Source: Candidatus Parachristensenella avicola (GTDB lineage Bacteria; Bacillota; Clostridia; Christensenellales; UMGS416). From it: a stretch of 64,000 nt of DNA. Position 1 is the first letter of the stretch, and the number at the start of each line of letters is the position of its first letter. The DNA lies in contig CAJFUN010000008.1 in the NCBI GenBank assembly GCA_904420205.1, positions 62,001-126,000 on the forward strand, read 5' to 3'. The position numbers and the translations under genes are program-made. This document shows, piece after piece, positions 24,277 through 33,546 of this stretch. The notes beneath the pieces were generated by a model. The model was not told the DNA's origin, searched no databases, and saw only the letters and a program-made list of their open reading frames with translations.

Positions 24277-25689
24277 TTACTTCTTTGCCGCAGCCCAAGC
24301 CTTTTGTACTGCGTCTTGATGATCTTGGGTATAGGCGGCGTTGCCATTATGCGTCTTGCTGCCCAGGAAATGCATGCACACATGGCCGTCAAAATTATTG
24401 TCTTTGATGTTGGACACGTCGTGCGGCATGCTATGAATGGAAGCCGCAATCGTATTCCCATCGAAGCTGATCCATACCGGACGAGGCGTCCAGGTAAATT
24501 TTCCGCCGTTGATCTGCTTGATGATAGCCGTGTCCTCCGCCGTCAGGGGTTCCACGTCGCAGTGGTTTCCGCTGGCCAGCTGGCGAACCTTGTAGCTTTT
24601 TCCGGAATTGACGTCGTATACCGTGATAACTTCCCGGCTGGAAATCATCTTTTTTACCTTGGACCATTCCAGCAGCTGCACGCCGTTGGCAGCGGGCTTA
24701 GTATCGGTCTGCGTGTTGCTGGAGTCGCTGCTGTCGCCCCCAGTGGCGTAGAGCTTGCCCAGCGTGGCCGGCCCGGCAATGCCATCCGCCTTCAGGCCGT
24801 TTTTAATCTGGAAAGCCTTGACGGCCGCCAGGGTGCCCTGGCCAAATTCGCCATCGCAGTTTTTCTTATAGAACCCCTTCTCCTTCAGGGCTTGCTGCAG
24901 CTTCTTGACCGCAGCCCCGCTGGATCCCACCTTAAGCAGGTTGGTGGAGGTGGCCTGCTCCTTAGAAAGCTCCGAGAGCTTATTCATCGTCACCGGGCCG
25001 GCAATGCCGTCCACCGCCAAACCATATTTATCCTGCAGCGCCTTGACCGCCTTCTCCGTCTGGGCGCCGAACTTCCCATCTACCGAACCGGTTAGGAATC
25101 CTGCGGATTTCAACAGCCGCTGCAACTCGCGAACCGCATCGCCACTGCTGCCCTCCCGCAAGCTGCTGTAGGAAGCAGCGCTGTTCACACCGCCTGCCAC
25201 GGCCTGCAGCTTCGCCCACGTCTTATCGCCGGCCTTACCGTCTACCGTCAGGCCCTGCGCCCGCTGGAAAGCTTTGACGGCTTCGGCCGTATGGCTGCCA
25301 AAGTAACCGGTGACATCCACCTTAAAATAGCCCAGCTCCTTTAACGCCTGCTGCAGATAGGTCACATCGTCTCCCCTTACGCCCTCCTTCAGCACGCGGT
25401 TGGCCTCCAGCTTCGATACGTAGTCCGAACGGATATAGCCGGTCTTACCGTCCACCTTTACTTCATACCACTTGCCTTCATGGCCGATAATATCAATCAT
25501 GCTGCCCTTGGCGATAATGCCTTGGCTCACCGAAGCAGTCGTCGCTCCCTTGCGCAGGTTCACATTGGCTGTGGTGACGCCGTTTTCGCTGGCCGCGCCG
25601 GCAAAGGTCGGCATCAAAGTCAGCGCGCAGGTTGCAGCCAGCGTCGTCCCGATGGTTTTTTTCAGCCATTTGGAATGGACAAAAGCCAT
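24277..25689 (-). CDS. Secreted SH3 and triple peptidoglycan-binding protein with a His-rich C-terminal domain
   Basis: A 470-residue exported protein. The signal peptide is at 1-32 (basic start, hydrophobic core, cut after FAGA). A bacterial SH3 domain follows at about 36-93 (ANVNLRKGATTAS), then three PG_binding_1 repeats at about 97-165, 177-245 and 251-318, each with an LQxxLxxxGF and DGxxGxxT pattern. A linker leads to a C-terminal domain of about 135 residues with a cluster of His: H419, H423, H436, H440, H447, H457. I have seen this domain after PG-binding repeats in Clostridia but cannot name it; a metal-dependent wall enzyme is possible. An excellent promoter and GAGGTGA ribosome site precede it. 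Confidence 0.82.
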   Translation of the reverse strand: MAFVHSKWLKKTIGTTLAATCALTLMPTFAGAASENGVTTANVNLRKGATTASVSQGIIAKGSMIDIIGHEGKWYEVKVDGKTGYIRSDYVSKLEANRVLKEGVRGDDVTYLQQALKELGYFKVDVTGYFGSHTAEAVKAFQRAQGLTVDGKAGDKTWAKLQAVAGGVNSAASYSSLREGSSGDAVRELQRLLKSAGFLTGSVDGKFGAQTEKAVKALQDKYGLAVDGIAGPVTMNKLSELSKEQATSTNLLKVGSSGAAVKKLQQALKEKGFYKKNCDGEFGQGTLAAVKAFQIKNGLKADGIAGPATLGKLYATGGDSSDSSNTQTDTKPAANGVQLLEWSKVKKMISSREVITVYDVNSGKSYKVRQLASGNHCDVEPLTAEDTAIIKQINGGKFTWTPRPVWISFDGNTIAASIHSMPHDVSNIKDNNFDGHVCMHFLGSKTHNGNAAYTQDHQDAVQKAWAAAKK

Positions 25690-25721
25690 TTGATCACCTC
25701 ATATATGAAACTTATGCGACT

Positions 25722-25750
25722 ATAATATTACAATTTTGTTACGCTGTCAA
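25722..25750 (-). promoter_or_regulatory. Sigma-A-type promoter of the peptidoglycan-binding protein gene
   Basis: TTGACA (25750-25745) and TATTAT (25727-25722) on minus with an exact 17 bp spacer, about 33 nt before the start codon. The spacer contains GTAACAAAATTGTAA, an imperfect dyad. Confidence 0.85.
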
Positions 25751-25845
25751 CCGAAAATTGTAACTTTTAGGAAAGCTTACACCTTATTTACAGCTTCGTC
25801 CGACCTTCCTACGCTATATCTTGTGTTCCCCGGGCTCTATTTCAT

Positions 25846-27963
25846 CTATTCTCCGGCTAAGGAAAGGGCGATGCGCTTACGCTCGAGATCAACCTGCAGT
25901 ACTTGCACGGTAACAATTTGGCCCACAGCCAGCCGCCGGCCTGCCGCGCCCAGCTTGGATCGGTGTACAAGACCATCCTGATGAACGCCGATATCGACAA
26001 ACACGCCAAAATCCGTAACATTTCGTACCGTTCCTTTTACCTTCATCCCCGGAGCCAGGTCTTCCATATGCATGATGTCCGTGCGCAGCATGGGCGGCGG
26101 TAATTCATCCCTGGGATCCCGGCCGGGTTTTGACAGCTCCGCTATGATATCCTGCAACGTAGGCAGGCCCAGGCCGCATGCCTCGGCCAGCGCTTGCAAA
26201 CCATATTCTTCTGCCTGGATCCGAATCGTCCCCGGATCCAAATGCCGCAGCTTTAGCGTCTGCATCATCCGTCGTACCTTTGCATAGCTTTCCGGGTGCA
26301 CACCTGTACGATCCAGCACATCGCGGGCGTCAGGGATACGAAGGAAACCTGCGCACTGCTCATAGGCCTTGTCCCCCAACCGCGGCACCTTTTTCAGCTC
26401 GTTCCGGCTGGCAAAGGGGCCGTTTGCCTCCCGATAGGCCACAAGGTTGGCAGCCGTCGTTTTGTTAAGGCCCGATACATACCCCAGCAGCGCCGCAGAC
26501 GCCCTGTTTACATCCACGCCCACCGCGTTCACGCAATCCTCTACTACAGCCTCCAGCGCCTGCTTCAGCTGTTTAGGCGGCATATCATGCTGGTACTGCC
26601 CCACGCCCAGCGCCTTAGGATCAATCTTTACCAGCTCTGCCAGCGCATCCTGCAGGCGCCGGGCAATGGAGACGGCGCTGCGGACGGAAACGTCCAGCTC
26701 CGGAAACTCTGCCGCACCCAAAGGCGACGCCGAATATACGGATGCGCCCGCCTCGCTGACCACCATATAGGCTACCGGCCGGTCCAGCTTGGGGAGCAGC
26801 CCCGCGATAAAGCTTTCCGCCTCACGGGAGGCTGTACCGTTGCCGATAGCAACCGCTTCCACCTGATAGCGCTCAATAAGCCTGCGTACAATCTGCTCCG
26901 CTTGCTGCTGCCTGTTGTGGGGCGGCGTAGGATATACGGCTGTTGTTTCCATAACCTTGCCGGTGGCATCTACAACAGCGACCTTGCACCCTGTTCGATA
27001 GCCGGGGTCAAAGCCTAATACGGCTTTACCCCTCAAGGGCGGCTGTAACAAAAGCGGCTTCAGATTCGCTGCAAAGACGCCAATCGCCTGCTGATTGGCC
27101 TGTTCGGTCAGCGTGCTGCGCGTCTCCCTCTCCAACGAAGGCTGAAGCAGCCTCGTATAGGCCGCCTCCGCAGCGGATCGGACCCAGGCTGCGTAAGGCC
27201 CCCGCCCTACGATCACCTGGCGTTCCATGATTGCCATGACCGCCAGCGGCGCAAGCTCGATCGATACCGACAGCTTTCCTTCCTTTTCCCCACGGTTTAT
27301 GGCCAGAATCTGATATCCTGCTATCCGCTTAACCGGCGCGCTGAATTGCCCATAAAGTTGATAGATTGGGTCGGGTTCGCCTTTGCTTCGGCTAACCAAG
27401 ATGCCCTGCTCCATCATTTTCTGCCGCAGCGCGCCGCGCAGGTCGGCGCGGTCTGAAATTTCTTCTGCCGCAATATCTAGGGCGCCATCCAAAGCCTCAT
27501 CAACGGAAGCTACGCCGCCCTGCGGGCTCAGATACCCGGCAGCCAGCGTCTCAGGCTTCGGGCCTTGCGCAGGCTGGTCCAAAAGGGCTTGGGCCAGCGG
27601 CCCCAGTCCCTTCTCCCGGGCTATCGCACCGCGAGTACGGCGTTTCGGGCGAAAGGGCAGGTAGAGATCCTCTACCTGCGCCATGGTTTGAGCCCCTTCC
27701 AGCCGCTCCAGCCATGCGGGTTCGGCCTTCCCCTGCTCAATGACGGCCTGCCGCACAAAAGCGCGGCGCGCCTCAAGTTCGCGAAGATAACCCAGCCGCT
27801 CTTCCAGCTTGCGCAGCACCTGATCGTCGCAGCTACCCGTTTGCTCCTTGCGATATCGTGCGATAAAGGGAATCGTATTCCCTTCGTCAATCAGCGCGAT
27901 GATGTTTTTTACATACTCCGGCCGCAGGGAAAATTCCTCGGCCAATCTTTCATGCATTTCCAT
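25846..27963 (-). CDS. tex: Tex-family RNA-binding transcription accessory protein
   Basis: A 705-residue Tex protein, the bacterial relative of Spt6. The N-terminal helical region begins with LAEEFSLRPEYVKNIIALIDEGNTIPFIARYRKE, a near-invariant Tex start. The YqgF/RNase H-like part follows (LGFDPGYRTGCKVAVVD), then helix-hairpin-helix repeats (VNRASAALLGYVSGLNKTTA) and a C-terminal S1 domain (GTVRNVTDFGVFVDIGVHQDGLVH). It binds nucleic acid and affects transcription. It is the last gene of a three-gene unit, 3 bp after yaiI. Length is normal for the family. Confidence 0.96.
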   Translation of the reverse strand: MEMHERLAEEFSLRPEYVKNIIALIDEGNTIPFIARYRKEQTGSCDDQVLRKLEERLGYLRELEARRAFVRQAVIEQGKAEPAWLERLEGAQTMAQVEDLYLPFRPKRRTRGAIAREKGLGPLAQALLDQPAQGPKPETLAAGYLSPQGGVASVDEALDGALDIAAEEISDRADLRGALRQKMMEQGILVSRSKGEPDPIYQLYGQFSAPVKRIAGYQILAINRGEKEGKLSVSIELAPLAVMAIMERQVIVGRGPYAAWVRSAAEAAYTRLLQPSLERETRSTLTEQANQQAIGVFAANLKPLLLQPPLRGKAVLGFDPGYRTGCKVAVVDATGKVMETTAVYPTPPHNRQQQAEQIVRRLIERYQVEAVAIGNGTASREAESFIAGLLPKLDRPVAYMVVSEAGASVYSASPLGAAEFPELDVSVRSAVSIARRLQDALAELVKIDPKALGVGQYQHDMPPKQLKQALEAVVEDCVNAVGVDVNRASAALLGYVSGLNKTTAANLVAYREANGPFASRNELKKVPRLGDKAYEQCAGFLRIPDARDVLDRTGVHPESYAKVRRMMQTLKLRHLDPGTIRIQAEEYGLQALAEACGLGLPTLQDIIAELSKPGRDPRDELPPPMLRTDIMHMEDLAPGMKVKGTVRNVTDFGVFVDIGVHQDGLVHRSKLGAAGRRLAVGQIVTVQVLQVDLERKRIALSLAGE

Positions 27964-27966
27964 TGA

Positions 27967-28410
27967 CTATCCCTCGCTTTGCCGCGCTTCCGCGAGCACG
28001 GCGGATAAGCAGCGGCTATACTGCTCGTCTTGGCGCCTGCTTCGCCGTCGCGGGCCTTTTGTCCGGCCGCCGGCACGTCGGATCCGGCGCGCTTCATGCC
28101 GGCTGGCCAGCAGCGCGTCGATATTGGCGGCATGATAGATCCATCCATCCTGATGCAGGCATACTGCGCCCCTGGCAAGCGCCAGCGCTGCCAGCGCATA
28201 ATCCTGGGTTACCACAATATCTCCCGGGCGCACTTGGTTCACCAGGGCTAAATCAACATTGTCCCTCCCCTGATCCACCGTTATCCAATGGGCCCGCCTA
28301 TCGCCCGGGCTATGATTCACATCGCAGAAAACCCATACCGGGGTCGTCCCCGCCAGTTCCAGCGTTAGGCCAACCACCGGGCAGGCGTCTCCGTCAATGA
28401 GAATTCTCAT
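27967..28410 (-). CDS. yaiI: YaiI/YqxD family protein (UPF0178, NYN/PIN-like)
   Basis: A 147-residue protein with the UPF0178 layout: RILIDGDACP at the start, DNVDLALVNQVRPGDIVVTQDYALAALAL in the middle and a basic C-terminus (RRAGGRTKGPRRRSRRQD). The conserved acidic residues (DGDACP, DNVDLALV, TQDYALA) suggest a PIN-like nuclease fold, but activity is unproven. The start at 28410 overlaps the ArsC-like TGA by 4 nt; nine upstream codons are unlikely. It is between the ArsC-like gene and tex in one operon. Confidence 0.88.
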   Translation of the reverse strand: MRILIDGDACPVVGLTLELAGTTPVWVFCDVNHSPGDRRAHWITVDQGRDNVDLALVNQVRPGDIVVTQDYALAALALARGAVCLHQDGWIYHAANIDALLASRHEARRIRRAGGRTKGPRRRSRRQDEQYSRCLSAVLAEARQSEG

Positions 28411-28748
28411 TCCCACTGCCCCCATATCTCCGGGCAATAGCCCACCGTCGCCTGCTTTCCGTTGCGTACGATCGGCGTGCGGAGCAGATTGGGGTTCTCC
28501 AGAAGTTTGCGCTCAATCTCCTGCTCGCTGCCCAGATAGGCGATGTACGAATCATCATAGTCCTTCGACTTCTCGTCAATCATCTGGCGCATACCGCCCA
28601 CTGCCCGCTTCACCGATTGATATTCTCCATTGCTCATTCCATAGCGCAATAGGTCGATATACTGATATTTGATCCTGCGCTCTTTAAAATACCGCTCTGC
28701 TTTTTTCGTGTCAAAGCATTTGTTTTTGCCAAAGATCTGTATGTTCAT
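28407..28748 (-). CDS. ArsC/Spx-family thioredoxin-fold protein
   Basis: A 113-residue protein of the ArsC/Spx/YffB group: IQIFGKNKCFDTKKAERYFKE at the N-terminus carries one redox Cys in KCFDT rather than the CxxC of Spx; LLRTPIVRNGKQATVGY matches the cis-proline region. It may be a glutathione- or thioredoxin-linked reductase or a regulator; arsenate activity is not implied since no ars genes are near. The start at 28748 has GGGAGG 6 nt upstream. First gene of the arsC-like/yaiI/tex unit. Confidence 0.85.
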   Translation of the reverse strand: MNIQIFGKNKCFDTKKAERYFKERRIKYQYIDLLRYGMSNGEYQSVKRAVGGMRQMIDEKSKDYDDSYIAYLGSEQEIERKLLENPNLLRTPIVRNGKQATVGYCPEIWGQWE

Positions 28749-29141
28749 CTTTTGCCTCCCTTCCCTCCGGGCGACGCGGCTCAGAGGGCAGAATTGTCCC
28801 AGCACTTATCCAAATTGCGTTTCTGTATGGTTCCCAGGTTCCTGCATAGGATGACCGCGAAGCGGCCTCTCCCCCTTCGCGTTTTAAAACCCATCTCAAT
28901 CGCCACGGACGCACCACTATGCCCATACATATTTGATTATATCAGATTTTGGCGAACGCATATATGATTTCATGAACCTTCCGCTATTCCCCACGATGTA
29001 TCCATCCTTCCCTGGCATCAACGCGCACAGAGCCCCGTAGATCAGGCTCGCCTTTCCCTGCCCAAGAGGGAAAGGGTATCTTGCCATCCTTTTGGGCGAT
29101 ACTAAGGACTAAAGAATATCATGTATGACGAGGTGCGAAAA
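28749..29141. other. Divergent intergenic region between the arsC-like and DUF255 genes
   Basis: About 390 bp between divergent units. TATAAT on minus at 28941-28936 is a possible -10 for the tex operon without a clear -35. A 9 bp hairpin (CCTTTCCCT and complement at 29051-29059/29067-29075) has no T-run. No gene with a ribosome site was found. Confidence 0.45.
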
Positions 29142-30908
29142 ATGAACCGTCTTCAATCCGAAAAGTCCCCTTACCTTCTGATGCATGCCAGTAATCCCGT
29201 TGATTGGTATCCCTGGGGTCCGGAAGCCTTTGCGGCCGCCCGCAGCCAGGACAAGCCGGTCTTTTTGAGCATTGGATATTCCGCCTGTCACTGGTGCCAT
29301 GTTATCGCCCATGAATCCTTTGAGAACAAGGAAATTGCATCGTTGCTCAATGATCACTTCATATCCATTAAGGTGGATAAGGAGGAGCGCCCTGATATCG
29401 ATGCCGTATACATGGATGCGGTACAGCTGACCACCGGCTCCGGCGGATGGCCCATGACCTTGCTTCTTACGCCCAGCGGTGAGCCGTTTGTCGCCCTCAC
29501 CTATCTCCCCAAGGAATCCCAGGGTCCCATAATGGGACTAAAAGACCTGCTAGAGTGCGTCGCCGTCCTGTGGCGGCAGGATCGGGCGCCCCTTCTGTCC
29601 GCCGCGCACGAACTAACTACCAAGATGCAGGAGCTGTGTCGCCTTCAGCCTGAGGCCGCAGAGCCTTCCAAAGGACTGCTCTGCCGGGCCGTATCGGAAT
29701 TTGATGCTGCCTATGACATCCGCTGGGGCGGATTTGGCAGCGCGCCTAAATTTCCCTCTCCCCATAACCTGCTTTTTCTGCTTCGTATGTTTGAATACTC
29801 CGGCGATGATCGGGCGTTAGCCATGGCAACCGGCACCCTGGACGCCATGTATCGCGGCGGCCTGTTTGATCACATCGGCGGCGGTTTCTGCCGGTACAGC
29901 GTGGATGAACGCTGGCTTGTCCCCCATTTTGAAAAAATGCTCTATGACAACGCCCTTCTGCTATGGGCCTATGCCGAGGCCGCTCGGCTAACGGATCAAC
30001 CGCTTTATGCGCGCGTAGCAAGGCGTACGGCCGAGTATGTGCTGCGGGAAATGACGGGTGCGGACGGCGAATTCTTCAGCGCTCAAGATGCCGACAGCGA
30101 AGGCCGGGAAGGGGCCTATTATCTCTTTACACCCGATGAGATCCAAGCTGAGCTAGGCCGTGATGATGCAAATGCCTTTTGCCGGTGGTATGATATCACG
30201 GCAAAGGGGAACTTTGAGGGTTTCAGTATCCCTAATCTGATCGGTAATGCGCAATTTTCCAGCGAACCTGTAGCGATCCAATCCATGCGTGAACGGATCT
30301 ATGCATACCGCCGCAACCGTATGCCCTTGTTGCGCGACGATAAGGTGTTGACGTCTTGGAACAGCCTGATGATCACCAGCCTGTGCTTCGCCTCGCGGGC
30401 GCTCCATGAACCTGCCTACTTGGTTGCAGCCCAGCGTGCAGAATCCTTCCTTTTTTGTAACTTGAGCGATCATCAGGGTGGCCTATGGATCCGGTATCGG
30501 GACGGGGAAGCAAAAGGCGACGGCATACTATCCGATTATGCCGGTTATGCCCTCGCCCTTTTGGCGCTGTATGACGCTACGCTGGAGAAAAAGTACCTTG
30601 AGCGTGCAGAACAGATCGCGTCACGGATCACCTCGTGCTTTGGCGATGGCCAGCAGGATGGTTTCTTTCTCTATAGCGCCCATGGGGAGCGTCTGGTCAC
30701 GCGTCCCAAGGAATTGTGGGATGGCGCCGTTCCGTCTGGAAACGCGGCCGCATGCCTGGCCCTGCTGCGCTTAGCCAGCCGCACCGGGAGGAAGCGCTGG
30801 CACCAAGCGGCGGACAAACAGCTGCGCTTTATGACCGGCGCTGCCCAGGCGAGTCCAACAGGCTATGGGTTTTCCCTATATGCAATGGTCGAAGCGCTGG
30901 ATAGCTGA
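29142..30908 (+). CDS. yyaL: DUF255/YyaL-family thioredoxin-domain protein, short form
   Basis: A 588-residue protein with an N-terminal thioredoxin-like domain ([18 protein letters not shown], then [18 protein letters not shown] with a CHWC motif) and a C-terminal (alpha/alpha)6 barrel resembling N-acylglucosamine 2-epimerases ([18 protein letters not shown]). Close relatives are about 680 residues as I recall; this one ends after [10 protein letters not shown] and lacks the last part. The stop is followed by a strong terminator, so the short form appears real. GAGGTG upstream of the ATG at 29142 decides the start. Function unknown despite wide distribution. Confidence 0.9.
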   Translation: MNRLQSEKSPYLLMHASNPVDWYPWGPEAFAAARSQDKPVFLSIGYSACHWCHVIAHESFENKEIASLLNDHFISIKVDKEERPDIDAVYMDAVQLTTGSGGWPMTLLLTPSGEPFVALTYLPKESQGPIMGLKDLLECVAVLWRQDRAPLLSAAHELTTKMQELCRLQPEAAEPSKGLLCRAVSEFDAAYDIRWGGFGSAPKFPSPHNLLFLLRMFEYSGDDRALAMATGTLDAMYRGGLFDHIGGGFCRYSVDERWLVPHFEKMLYDNALLLWAYAEAARLTDQPLYARVARRTAEYVLREMTGADGEFFSAQDADSEGREGAYYLFTPDEIQAELGRDDANAFCRWYDITAKGNFEGFSIPNLIGNAQFSSEPVAIQSMRERIYAYRRNRMPLLRDDKVLTSWNSLMITSLCFASRALHEPAYLVAAQRAESFLFCNLSDHQGGLWIRYRDGEAKGDGILSDYAGYALALLALYDATLEKKYLERAEQIASRITSCFGDGQQDGFFLYSAHGERLVTRPKELWDGAVPSGNAAACLALLRLASRTGRKRWHQAADKQLRFMTGAAQASPTGYGFSLYAMVEALDS

Positions 30909-30923
30909 TCCATTCTAGCGTGA

Positions 30924-30952
30924 AAAAGCCCTGTCCTATGGACAGGGCTTTT
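30924..30952. terminator. Bidirectional terminator between the DUF255 gene and the esterase/redox block
   Basis: AAAAGCCCTGTCC, a 3-nt loop and the exact 13 bp complement ending in TTTT. It has T-runs on both strands and separates two convergent units. Confidence 0.92.
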
Positions 30953-30991
30953 GTATGCATGGTGCAGAAAGGTAAACCGGATCGATTGGAT

Positions 30992-31363
30992 TTAATAGAC
31001 CAGCGCAGTGAAGGCAAAGGTGACTAGCTTCCACGCTTCCTCGGCACGAACATATACCTCCGTCACCGCAAAATGATGCGCAGTAGCTTCGCCATTGAGC
31101 AGCAATCCATAATTACAGTCGGTCCGTACCACAGCCGTATCACCATAAAAATCGACCTTCTGCTCGTTAATTTGAATCTCGGTAGGCTGGAACATACCGC
31201 TGGTATAAAAATCGATTTCCTGATCCAGCTTACAGGTTATGCCAATATGGATAAAGTTGCAATTCGCGTCGGCGATCGCTCGCATTCCCAATTCGTCTGC
31301 ATGCTCCATGGCATGCCAAAACTTTCTTGAACAATCCAATACTTGCTTTTCCATAACGTCCAT
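30992..31363 (-). CDS. NTF2-fold (SnoaL/DUF4440-like) protein
   Basis: A 123-residue single-domain protein with the NTF2-like pattern: an N-terminal helix (RKFWHAMEHADELGMRAIADANCNFIHIG) and a curved sheet with VDFYGDTAVVRTD and VTEVYVRAEEAWKLVTFAFT. Such proteins are isomerases, dehydratases or ligand binders; this one cannot be assigned. AAAGGAG is upstream of the chosen ATG at 31363; an ATG three codons later is also possible. It is the last gene of the long minus-strand block, 19 bp after the lipoprotein hydrolase. Confidence 0.72.
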   Translation of the reverse strand: MDVMEKQVLDCSRKFWHAMEHADELGMRAIADANCNFIHIGITCKLDQEIDFYTSGMFQPTEIQINEQKVDFYGDTAVVRTDCNYGLLLNGEATAHHFAVTEVYVRAEEAWKLVTFAFTALVY

Positions 31364-31382
31364 AACGGGAAGCTCCTTTCTC

Positions 31383-32510
31383 TCATTGAAAAACTTGCTC
31401 AAGCCATCGGGCATAGTCCGCCACCCATCCACCGTCTCCGCCGAAACCATGCGGCCAATCCTGCAAAACGATTCTCTTCGTCATTACGCCCACATCCTGC
31501 ATGAGGCCATATTGGGCCTCAAACTGGCGGTAGAAGGGATCTTCCGTCCCATAGCAGTAGAAGGTGGGCGGCAGCGCCCCGCTCTTTAGCTCCTCCGCAT
31601 CCATGGAAGCCACGCTGAGCCTGCCATAGAAAGAATAAATCATACCGCAGGCTGATGCATGGGCGGGGATTGCATCCAGCTCATCTGGAAGATAATCGGG
31701 ATCCAGCTCGTTTGGAAGCACATTCTCGTCATAGTTAAGGAAAAACTCTCCGGCCTGTATGCCGCCGGCTGAATAGCCCATGACAGCAATATCATCGGGA
31801 TGGATGCCGTAGACGTCGGCATTTTTGCGAATAAACCGTACGGCCCTCGCGACGTCCAGGGCGCCTTCTTGTTGGGTATAGGGCCTTAGGCGGTAGTCCA
31901 CAATAAAGGTTTGAAAACCCAGCGCCCGCAAATGAGCGGCCGTAGGCAGCGTGTCGGTATAGTTTCCCCGCATCTGGAAAGCCCCCCCTGCCAGCAGCAC
32001 CACAGCGCCTTTGACCTCGGTTTCTTCCTGCACTGGGATAGCCGTAAGGTAAGGCCGAAAATCCGGCTCGTCATAATAGCCTGTCATGGTGTCGGATACT
32101 TCCGTCTGAGCCGGAACGTTGCCTTCTTCCCATAAATACAGCGCTTGGATCCGAGTGGGATCGGGAATCGTATGCAGAACCGTTTCATTGCCTGTGGGTT
32201 CCGGCAGTCGTTTATTGCGGATACTATAGTCCCCATCCTCAATGCGTCCCGTGCCATAATCATACGCTTGAGGAAAGTCTGGCGGCGTAGCCAGCGTATC
32301 GTCCGACGTGCCTTCTCGAACTTCCGATTCTTCCTGAAGCCTACCCAGCCCTGCTGTCGTTTGAGCCTCATAGGTTTGCGATATCCTAGTGCTGCCGCTC
32401 GTCTGCTCCAGGGCGGAAGATGATCCGGGCCGCCCGGATGCACAGCCGGATAGAAGCACCCCTGCGAGCAAAAATGGGATTACCGTTTTCTTTACCTTGC
32501 CCATCCTCAT
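31383..32510 (-). CDS. Lipoprotein alpha/beta hydrolase (esterase-like)
   Basis: A 375-residue exported, lipid-anchored hydrolase. The lipobox LLSGC follows a hydrophobic segment near residue 20. The hydrolase core has GAVVLLAGGAFQM (oxyanion region), the nucleophile elbow GYSAGG, acid Asp in YGTEDPFY and His in WPHGFG. It resembles acetyl esterases of the BD-FAE/Aes type that act on sugar or aromatic esters. AAAGGATGA precedes the ATG. One of three lipoprotein hydrolases in this block, not recent duplicates by sequence. The substrate is unknown. Confidence 0.82.
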   Translation of the reverse strand: MRMGKVKKTVIPFLLAGVLLSGCASGRPGSSSALEQTSGSTRISQTYEAQTTAGLGRLQEESEVREGTSDDTLATPPDFPQAYDYGTGRIEDGDYSIRNKRLPEPTGNETVLHTIPDPTRIQALYLWEEGNVPAQTEVSDTMTGYYDEPDFRPYLTAIPVQEETEVKGAVVLLAGGAFQMRGNYTDTLPTAAHLRALGFQTFIVDYRLRPYTQQEGALDVARAVRFIRKNADVYGIHPDDIAVMGYSAGGIQAGEFFLNYDENVLPNELDPDYLPDELDAIPAHASACGMIYSFYGRLSVASMDAEELKSGALPPTFYCYGTEDPFYRQFEAQYGLMQDVGVMTKRIVLQDWPHGFGGDGGWVADYARWLEQVFQ

Positions 32511-32613
32511 TCATCCTTTCCGCGGCCGCTGATCTTGGCGGATAGCCTCATCTACCGTCATATACCCACGGAGATAGCGCAACCACGCCCTCTCATCGTT
32601 GGCGCCGGCCCGG

Positions 32614-33534
32614 CTACCTGCTGAACAGCCAACCCATAATGTTCTCATCAAAGGCAAAAGCGAGCCCCCCTGCGTGTTGATCCGAATATCCGTGGTCTGA
32701 AAAATAGTCCTGATCTTTTATATCGAGCGTCAAAATCTCGCTAATCTCACGCTCTGTCAGCCCCTGCTCCATATAGAGATCATGCAACTTGGCATAGGTT
32801 TCTTTTAGCGGGCTCGACCCATAATAGCTGTCATCTTCGCCCACCGCCAAATATACGGGCGTACGATGGGCGGCTAAGGTTTCCAGGTCGCCGTCCCATT
32901 TGGTGCTGACGGCAAGATACGCCGTAAACAAATCCGGACGCTTCCCTACCGCTAACGAACCTGTTTCTCCCCCGCCGGAAAGCCCTTGCAAGTAAACCTT
33001 TTGGGGATCAATGTGGTAATGGGCCAGCAGATACTCCGTTAAGGCAATCGTTTGATCTGCCGATGTCTCTCCCCAGTCGTTAAGCTGTGGGGCCGCTATT
33101 ATCATTTCCTCCTTGTAGCGCATCGCTTCAAATCCAAACGCCTCCGCCCGGAGATTGGCTCCTACCCCCTGAAAATACAACCCTTCATAACCGGGCAGCG
33201 TCACAAACAAAGCGTAAGGGGTGCTTCCGTCATAGCCTTCCGGAATATATAGATGAAAATGGATGTCCCCCTCGTCATCTGAATGAAGTACATTGTCCAG
33301 CACAAAGCCCCGGTAGGTTTCCGTGCCAGGCGTCACGGCTTCCTCTGTATCCGAATCTTCACGGACCTCTGCATGCTGCGCCTGCAGCCGCGTAGCGGCT
33401 GATGCTTGGTCGGTGATTGGGGTATGCGGCATGGATTCCAACTGCTGTCCGGCGGGGCTGCACGCGGTAAGGCCCAAAAGCAAAACCCACGCCGAGCATA
33501 CCAGAAGCCACCTCTTTCTATTCACTTTTTCCAC
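32614..33534 (-). CDS. Lipoprotein alpha/beta hydrolase (second)
   Basis: A 306-residue lipoprotein with a signal segment (WLLVCSAWVLLLGLTAC) ending in the lipobox LTAC. The hydrolase part has LFVTLPGYEG, the elbow GLSGGGETG, acid Asp in VGEDDSYYG and a possible His in SDQHAGG. The layout recalls PHB-depolymerase or feruloyl-esterase-like enzymes. The start appears to be GTG at 33534, with a second GTG three codons in. About 100 bp separate it from the downstream hydrolase gene; that gap has a short open frame without a ribosome site. Confidence 0.8.
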   Translation of the reverse strand: MEKVNRKRWLLVCSAWVLLLGLTACSPAGQQLESMPHTPITDQASAATRLQAQHAEVREDSDTEEAVTPGTETYRGFVLDNVLHSDDEGDIHFHLYIPEGYDGSTPYALFVTLPGYEGLYFQGVGANLRAEAFGFEAMRYKEEMIIAAPQLNDWGETSADQTIALTEYLLAHYHIDPQKVYLQGLSGGGETGSLAVGKRPDLFTAYLAVSTKWDGDLETLAAHRTPVYLAVGEDDSYYGSSPLKETYAKLHDLYMEQGLTEREISEILTLDIKDQDYFSDHGYSDQHAGGLAFAFDENIMGWLFSR

Positions 33535-33546
33535 CGCCTTCCTGGC

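Noticed and set aside
29051-29075. 9 bp hairpin upstream of the DUF255 gene
   Set aside because: No T-run on either strand and no fit to a riboswitch; kept only as part of the intergenic description.
32511-32613. Small open frame (ERAWLRYLRGYMTVDEAIRQ...) between two lipoprotein hydrolases
   Set aside because: About 30 codons with no start signal of its own; it overlaps the upstream gene end in another phase. Too little to call.
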